Of a stretch of 16,855 nucleotides of DNA, positions 13,873 through 16,855 are shown piece by piece. The position numbers and the translations under genes were made by a program. How positions within the stretch are numbered: position 1 is the stretch's first letter; each line of letters opens with the position of its first letter. Source of the DNA: CAYPKW01 sp964411425 (GTDB lineage Bacteria > Pseudomonadota > Alphaproteobacteria > Dongiales > Dongiaceae). The stretch covers positions 1-16,855 of the forward strand of contig CAYPKW010000058.1 in the NCBI GenBank assembly GCA_964411425.1, written 5' to 3'. The notes under the pieces are model-generated. The model saw only the letters and a list, made by a program, of their open reading frames with translations. It searched no databases and was not told the DNA's origin.

Positions 13873-15639
13873 ATGTGCCCACAAAGCATTGAGCGCAAGC
13901 TCGCGACCATCCTGTGCGCCGATGTGGCCGGCTTCTCCGGCCTCATGGAGCGCGACGAGGAGGCGACGCTCGATCGCCTCAGGGACTGCCGCGCCGTCTT
14001 CGGGCGCCTGATCGGCGAGCACCGCGGCCGCATATTCGGCGGCGCCGGCGACAGCCTGGTGGCCGAGTTCGACAGCGCGGTGGCGGCGGTGCGCTGCGCC
14101 GCCGCCGCGCAGGCCGCGCTTGCGGCGCAGAACGCCGAGCTGCCGGCCGAGCGGCGCATGCAGTTCCGCATCGGAGTCAATCTGGGCGACGTCATGGTGG
14201 AGAACGGCAACCTGTTCGGCGACGGCGTCAACGTGGCGGCGCGCCTGGAGGCGCTGGCCGAGCCCGGCGGCGTGTGCGTCTCGGGCACGGTGTACGACCT
14301 CGTCGTCGGCAAGATCGACTGCGCGTTTGCCGACACCGGCGAGCAGCGGGTCAAGAACATCGCGCGGCCGGTGCGCGTCTACCGCCTCAGGGCGGGCCGG
14401 CGCGACGCGCCGGCGGCGGCCCCGCCCGGCAAGCCCTCCATCGCCGTGCTCGCCTTCGACAACCTGAGCGAGGACCCGGCGCAGGGCTATTTCAGCGACG
14501 GCATCACCGAGGACATCATTACCGCGCTTTCGCGCTTCCGCACGCTGTTCGTCATCGCGCGCAATTCCTCGTTCTCCTATCGCGGCAAGGGCGTCGACGT
14601 GACGCGGGTGGGCCGCGAACTGGGCGTCACGTTCGTCCTCGAGGGCAGCGTCAGGCGCGCCGGCGACAAGGTGCGCGTCACCGCGCAGCTGATCGACGCG
14701 GCGAGCGGCCATCACCTGTGGGCCGAGCGTTACGACCGCGACGCCGAGGACCTGTTCGCCGTCCAGGACGACGTGACCAATCGCATCGTGGCCACGCTGG
14801 CGGCCCGCCTCGACGAAGAGGAACTGGAGCGCGCCCGCGGTAAGCCGACCGAAAGCCTCAAGGCCTACGACCTGTGGCTGCGCGGCCGCAAGGCGCAGGA
14901 ACGCACGACGGCAGAGGGCGACGGCGAGGCCAAGCGCTTCTTCGAGCAAGCGATCGCCATCGACGCCGGCTACGCGCGCGCCCATGCGGGGCTGGCCGAG
15001 GTGGCCTACATGGCGACCGTCTATTCCGGCTGGGGCACGCCGGCGGCGATGGACTACGAGCCGGCGTTGCGCTTCGCCCAGAAGGCGGCGACGCTGGACG
15101 ACACCGACGCAGCACCCCATGCCGTGCTCGGCTGGATCTACCTGGTGCGCCGCGAGTTCGAGCGCGCGCGCAAGCACTGGGACCGCGCCATCTTCCTCAA
15201 CCCCAGCGACGCCGACATCGTCATGTCGCGGGCCACCGCGCTGGCCTTCCTGGGCGAGCCCGAGGAGGCGATCGCCCAGGCGACGGCGGCGATCCGCCTC
15301 AATCCCTACCACCCGGACTGGTACGTCTCCGACCTGGCGGTGGCCTACTTCGCGGCTGGGCGATACCAGGACATGCTCGACGTGTTCGAGCGCGTCAGCG
15401 AGCTGTTCCCGCACACGCCGGCCTGGCGGGCGGCGGCCGCGGCGCATCTTGGCCGCGACCAGGAGGCGACCCGCCACGCCGCCAATTTCGTCGCCAACAT
15501 CAAGGAGATCTGGGGCGGGGATCCGGCGGCCGGGCCGGCGGAGTACGCGCGCTGGCTGCTCGACCGCCTGCCGTTCCGCCGGCCCGAGGATGCCGAGCGC
15601 CTGCGACAGGGGCTGGCGGCGGCGGGACTGCCGGTGTAG
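13873..15639 (+). CDS. Class III adenylate/guanylate cyclase fused to TolB-like and TPR domains
   Basis: 588 residues with no signal peptide or membrane helix. The cyclase domain (about 7-172) has the first metal Asp17 in CADVAGFSGLM, the second Asp60 in GGAGDSLVAEF, the adenine-side Asp117, and the transition-state pair Asn120 and Arg124 in GDGVNVAARLE. The lysine usually found four residues before the second metal Asp is Gly56. A TolB-N/FlgO-like domain follows (about 188-315: PSIAVLAFDNLSEDPAQGYFSDGITEDIITALSRF and VLEGSVRRAGDKVRVTAQLIDAASGHHLWAERYDR). Residues about 335-550 form TPRs, including AHAGLAEVAYMATVYSG, APHAVLGWIYLVRREFERARKHWDRAIFLNPSD and ALAFLGEPEEAIAQATAAIRLNPYHPDW. This architecture is common and often multi-copy in rhizobia and relatives. 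It probably makes cAMP (or cGMP) in response to an unknown signal. ATG 13873 is five codons before the conserved IERKLATILCADV; no clear ribosome site is seen. Confidence 0.9.
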   Translation: MCPQSIERKLATILCADVAGFSGLMERDEEATLDRLRDCRAVFGRLIGEHRGRIFGGAGDSLVAEFDSAVAAVRCAAAAQAALAAQNAELPAERRMQFRIGVNLGDVMVENGNLFGDGVNVAARLEALAEPGGVCVSGTVYDLVVGKIDCAFADTGEQRVKNIARPVRVYRLRAGRRDAPAAAPPGKPSIAVLAFDNLSEDPAQGYFSDGITEDIITALSRFRTLFVIARNSSFSYRGKGVDVTRVGRELGVTFVLEGSVRRAGDKVRVTAQLIDAASGHHLWAERYDRDAEDLFAVQDDVTNRIVATLAARLDEEELERARGKPTESLKAYDLWLRGRKAQERTTAEGDGEAKRFFEQAIAIDAGYARAHAGLAEVAYMATVYSGWGTPAAMDYEPALRFAQKAATLDDTDAAPHAVLGWIYLVRREFERARKHWDRAIFLNPSDADIVMSRATALAFLGEPEEAIAQATAAIRLNPYHPDWYVSDLAVAYFAAGRYQDMLDVFERVSELFPHTPAWRAAAAAHLGRDQEATRHAANFVANIKEIWGGDPAAGPAEYARWLLDRLPFRRPEDAERLRQGLAAAGLPV

Positions 15640-15732
15640 CTAGAATCAAAACTTCGTGTGTCTCGCCGCACCGGACTGGACGGGGCGGGGCGGTGTACTT
15701 ATGTCATGCGTCGTCAGAGCAGGAGAGAAACC

Positions 15733-16227
15733 ATGGCCAAAGCGACCTTTGCTGCCGGCTGCTTCTGGGGCGTCGAGGCGGCGTTTCGCCAACTGCCGGG
15801 TGTCGTGGCGACGGCCGTCGGCTACACCGGCGGCAGCCTCGCCGACCCGTCCTACGAGGATGTCTGCTCCGGCCGCACCGGCCACGCCGAAGCCGTGCTG
15901 GTCGAGTTCGACCCCGCCAAGGTGAGTTACGAGCGCCTGCTGGACCTGTTTTGGGAGGCGCACGATCCGACCCAGCTCAACCGGCAGGGCTGGGACGTGG
16001 GCAGCCAGTACCGCTCGGCGATCTTCTGCCACACGCCGGAGCAGGAGGCGGCGGCGCGCGCCTCGAAGGAGAAGCTGGAGGCAGCGCGACGCTTCCGGCG
16101 CAAGATCGCGACCGAGATCGCGCCGGCGGCGTGTTTCTACCCCGCCGAGGACTACCACCAGCAGTACTTGGAGAAGCGGGGTGCCGCGCCCGCCTGCCGT
16201 CTGCCGCAGGCGGCGGCGCGCCCTTAG
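15733..16227 (+). CDS. msrA: Peptide-methionine (S)-S-oxide reductase MsrA
   Basis: A 164-residue cytosolic repair enzyme reducing methionine-S-sulfoxide in proteins with thioredoxin. The catalytic Cys10 lies in AAGCFWGVEAAF at the N-terminus. Other family motifs are VGYTGG, YEDVCSGRTGHAEAVLVEFDP, FWEAHDPTQLNRQGWDVGSQYRSAIF, and FYPAEDYHQQYLEKRG near the end. A late cysteine in PACRLP (about residue 156) is placed like a resolving cysteine. ATG 15733 has AGGAG in the usual place (15721-15725). The gene follows the cyclase by 93 bases and may have its own promoter there (TGGACG and TACTTA in that space), though read-through is possible. No msrB is nearby. Confidence 0.95.
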   Translation: MAKATFAAGCFWGVEAAFRQLPGVVATAVGYTGGSLADPSYEDVCSGRTGHAEAVLVEFDPAKVSYERLLDLFWEAHDPTQLNRQGWDVGSQYRSAIFCHTPEQEAAARASKEKLEAARRFRRKIATEIAPAACFYPAEDYHQQYLEKRGAAPACRLPQAAARP

Positions 16228-16245
16228 CGGTCGAAGCCGCTCCTC

Positions 16246-16270
16246 CGGCCGGGAATAAAGCGCCCGGCCG
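16246..16270. terminator. GC-rich hairpin after msrA, possible terminator
   Basis: CGGCCGGG (16246-16253) and CCCGGCCG (16263-16270) are perfectly complementary around the loop AATAAAGCG, 18 bases after the msrA stop. There is no T run behind it, so intrinsic termination is only possible, not shown. Confidence 0.35.
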
Positions 16271-16273
16271 TGC

Positions 16274-16319
16274 GTTGTAGGGCATGTGGAGGCGTTTCAA
16301 GCCTCCAATGTTCTGCAAC
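16274..16319 (+). promoter_or_regulatory. Long RNA hairpin directly ahead of a ribosome site
   Basis: Left arm 16274-16293 and right arm 16301-16319 can pair along about 19 positions around the loop GTTTCAA, with one bulged G. The top, TGGAGGC / GCCTCCA, is perfect. In the lower stem three positions pair as G·U only in plus-strand RNA; the minus-strand transcript would have A·C mismatches there. The ribosome site GGAG (16325-16328) follows six bases later. It looks like a leader structure for the broken gene at 16336, or a terminator for msrA without a T tail. Confidence 0.45.
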
Positions 16320-16335
16320 CCTTGGGAGCGACCCG

Positions 16336-16706
16336 ATGACCCACCCCAAGCGCCTCTGCCCGGCGAGCCAGCCTGCTCGGCTCCACGGCTACTTTATTGA
16401 TCGCGCTCGGCCTCGCCGGACTGCCGGTGCTGGTCCACGATAACGGCCACTCGCCTGCCTCCAAGGCGGGGTTCGCCGACAGCGGCTCCGGCAGCAGCGG
16501 CACCTCCGGCAGCAACAGCGGTCCGGGCAGCCTGAACAGCGCGCCCGGGCAGCCTGAACAGCGGCCCCGGGAGTCTCAACAGCGGTCCGGGCACCGCGCC
16601 GGCCACTACGATCCCAGGCACCACGACCCCGGGCATTGCCGACAATTCGCCCGATGACGACGGCACGCCGGACCAGGGCCCGGGCGATGCTCCCGGCACG
16701 ATCTAG
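16336..16706 (+). pseudogene. Frameshifted gene for a small secreted Gly/Ser/Pro repeat protein
   Basis: ATG 16336 has GGAG seven bases upstream. Reading opens MTHPKR, but the hydrophobic segment LLGSTATLLIALGLAGLPVLV (signal peptide-like) and the following HDNGHSPASKAGFADSGSGSSGTSGS are one frame off, implying one extra base between about 16340 and 16372. A heptad NSGPGSL is then encoded by 21-base units at 16514-16534, 16535-16556 and 16557-16577, plus a partial fourth. The second unit has 22 bases, shifting the frame again. After correcting both, the product continues NSGPGTAPATTIPGTTTPG, then an acidic tail DDDGTPDQGPGDAPGTI, ending at TAG 16704-16706, about 122 residues. Both shifts lie in C- or G-runs, so sequencing or assembly error is a real alternative to true decay. 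The function is unknown; an exported low-complexity protein is likely. Confidence 0.6.
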
Positions 16707-16717
16707 CATCGCGACAA

Positions 16718-16776
16718 GCGGGTGGCGCGACGCCGCCCGCTCGCGAGCCTCTCGCCGCCGCTTCCAGCGGCGGCGA
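16718..16776. terminator. Two hairpins between convergent genes, possible bidirectional terminator
   Basis: The first hairpin pairs 16718-16727 with 16731-16740 around CGA, with one T·G pair, 11 bases after the stop of the broken repeat-protein gene. The second pairs 16752-16762 perfectly with 16766-16776 around TCC and is followed on the plus strand by AATTCTC. The second also lies 28 bases beyond the 3' end of the minus-strand tRNA-Gly. Neither has a classical T run, so the terminator role is inferred from position and stem strength. Confidence 0.45.
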
Positions 16777-16803
16777 AATTCTCGTCGGAGTCTATCGAGG
16801 AAC

Positions 16804-16855
16804 TGGAGCGGGCGAAGGGATTCGAACCCTCGACCCCAACCTTGGCAAGGTTGTG
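16804..16855 (-). tRNA. tRNA-Gly (anticodon GCC), 3' part, cut by the window edge
   Basis: Read on the minus strand the sequence gives an anticodon arm CAACC-TTGCCAA-GGTTG with anticodon GCC (plus-strand 16844-16846), then a variable loop, a T arm GAGGG-TTCGAAT-CCCTT, the acceptor strand CGCCCGC, discriminator T, and an encoded CCA ending at 16804. A U discriminator and the GCC anticodon fit glycine. The 5' acceptor strand and D arm lie beyond position 16855. Confidence 0.95.

Noticed and set aside
13855..15477. Open frame of 540 codons on the minus strand opposite the cyclase gene
   Set aside because: A mirror frame of the well-supported cyclase/TolB/TPR gene; composition is Arg/Gly/Ala/Val-rich without recognisable motifs.
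16514..16595. Short direct repeats considered as a CRISPR array
   Set aside because: The 21-base units are contiguous with no spacers and encode a heptad peptide when frames are corrected.
16394..16699. Minus-strand frames of 101-106 codons over the heptad-repeat gene
   Set aside because: The repetitive product comes from the complement of the 21-base repeats; the plus strand has a better ribosome site, signal peptide and tail.

Overview
The window is high-GC DNA (hand-counted samples run from 60% to 85%) that reads as the chromosome of an alphaproteobacterium. This rests on the roughly 1,600-residue NAD-glutamate dehydrogenase, the class III cyclase/TolB-like/TPR fusion of a type common in rhizobia and Rhodospirillales, intergenic palindromes of the CTCATGCTGAG...GAAGCATGAGG type, and the sequence of a partial tRNA-Gly(GCC). 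I cannot place it below class. No phage, plasmid, CRISPR or complete insertion sequence is visible.

Layout. Positions 1-1456 hold a palindromic repeat and, on the minus strand, a TviB/WbpA-type nucleotide-sugar dehydrogenase for surface polysaccharide precursors. A 263-bp gap with two very regular hairpins separates it from the divergent purine genes purH and purM (1720-4369), which carry out the last two steps to IMP and the AIR synthetase step. PurM is not the usual proteobacterial form: it resembles the archaeal type and is less GC-rich than purH. A second repeat cluster follows, then a toxin-antitoxin relic (4559-4989): the first codons of a BrnT-like toxin run straight into an intact helix-turn-helix antitoxin gene.

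Positions 4978-11076 form a two-gene minus-strand operon. The NAD-glutamate dehydrogenase stop codon directly abuts the start of a UMF1-family (Atg22-like) MFS transporter, suggesting translational coupling of glutamate catabolism with solute transport. Positions 11077-13254 hold four plus-strand genes of unknown function: two 76-residue membrane proteins bracketed by a diverged direct repeat, a 116-residue protein with one C-terminal membrane helix, and a helical TPR-like protein. Then come a thioredoxin-fold protein (minus), the divergent cyclase/TolB/TPR protein (plus), and the methionine sulfoxide reductase msrA. The thioredoxin-like protein and msrA both suggest thiol and oxidative-damage chemistry, but they are not in one operon.

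The last 630 bases hold a structured leader, a gene for a small secreted Gly/Ser/Pro-rich repeat protein broken by two single-base frameshifts, a pair of hairpins, and the 3' part of tRNA-Gly on the minus strand, cut by the window edge. No complete new defence or mobile system is evident. The observations most worth a second look are the decayed BrnT locus, the archaeal-type PurM, the tandem hairpins, the duplicated regulatory-looking segment around the small membrane genes, and the frameshifted repeat protein with its structured leader.
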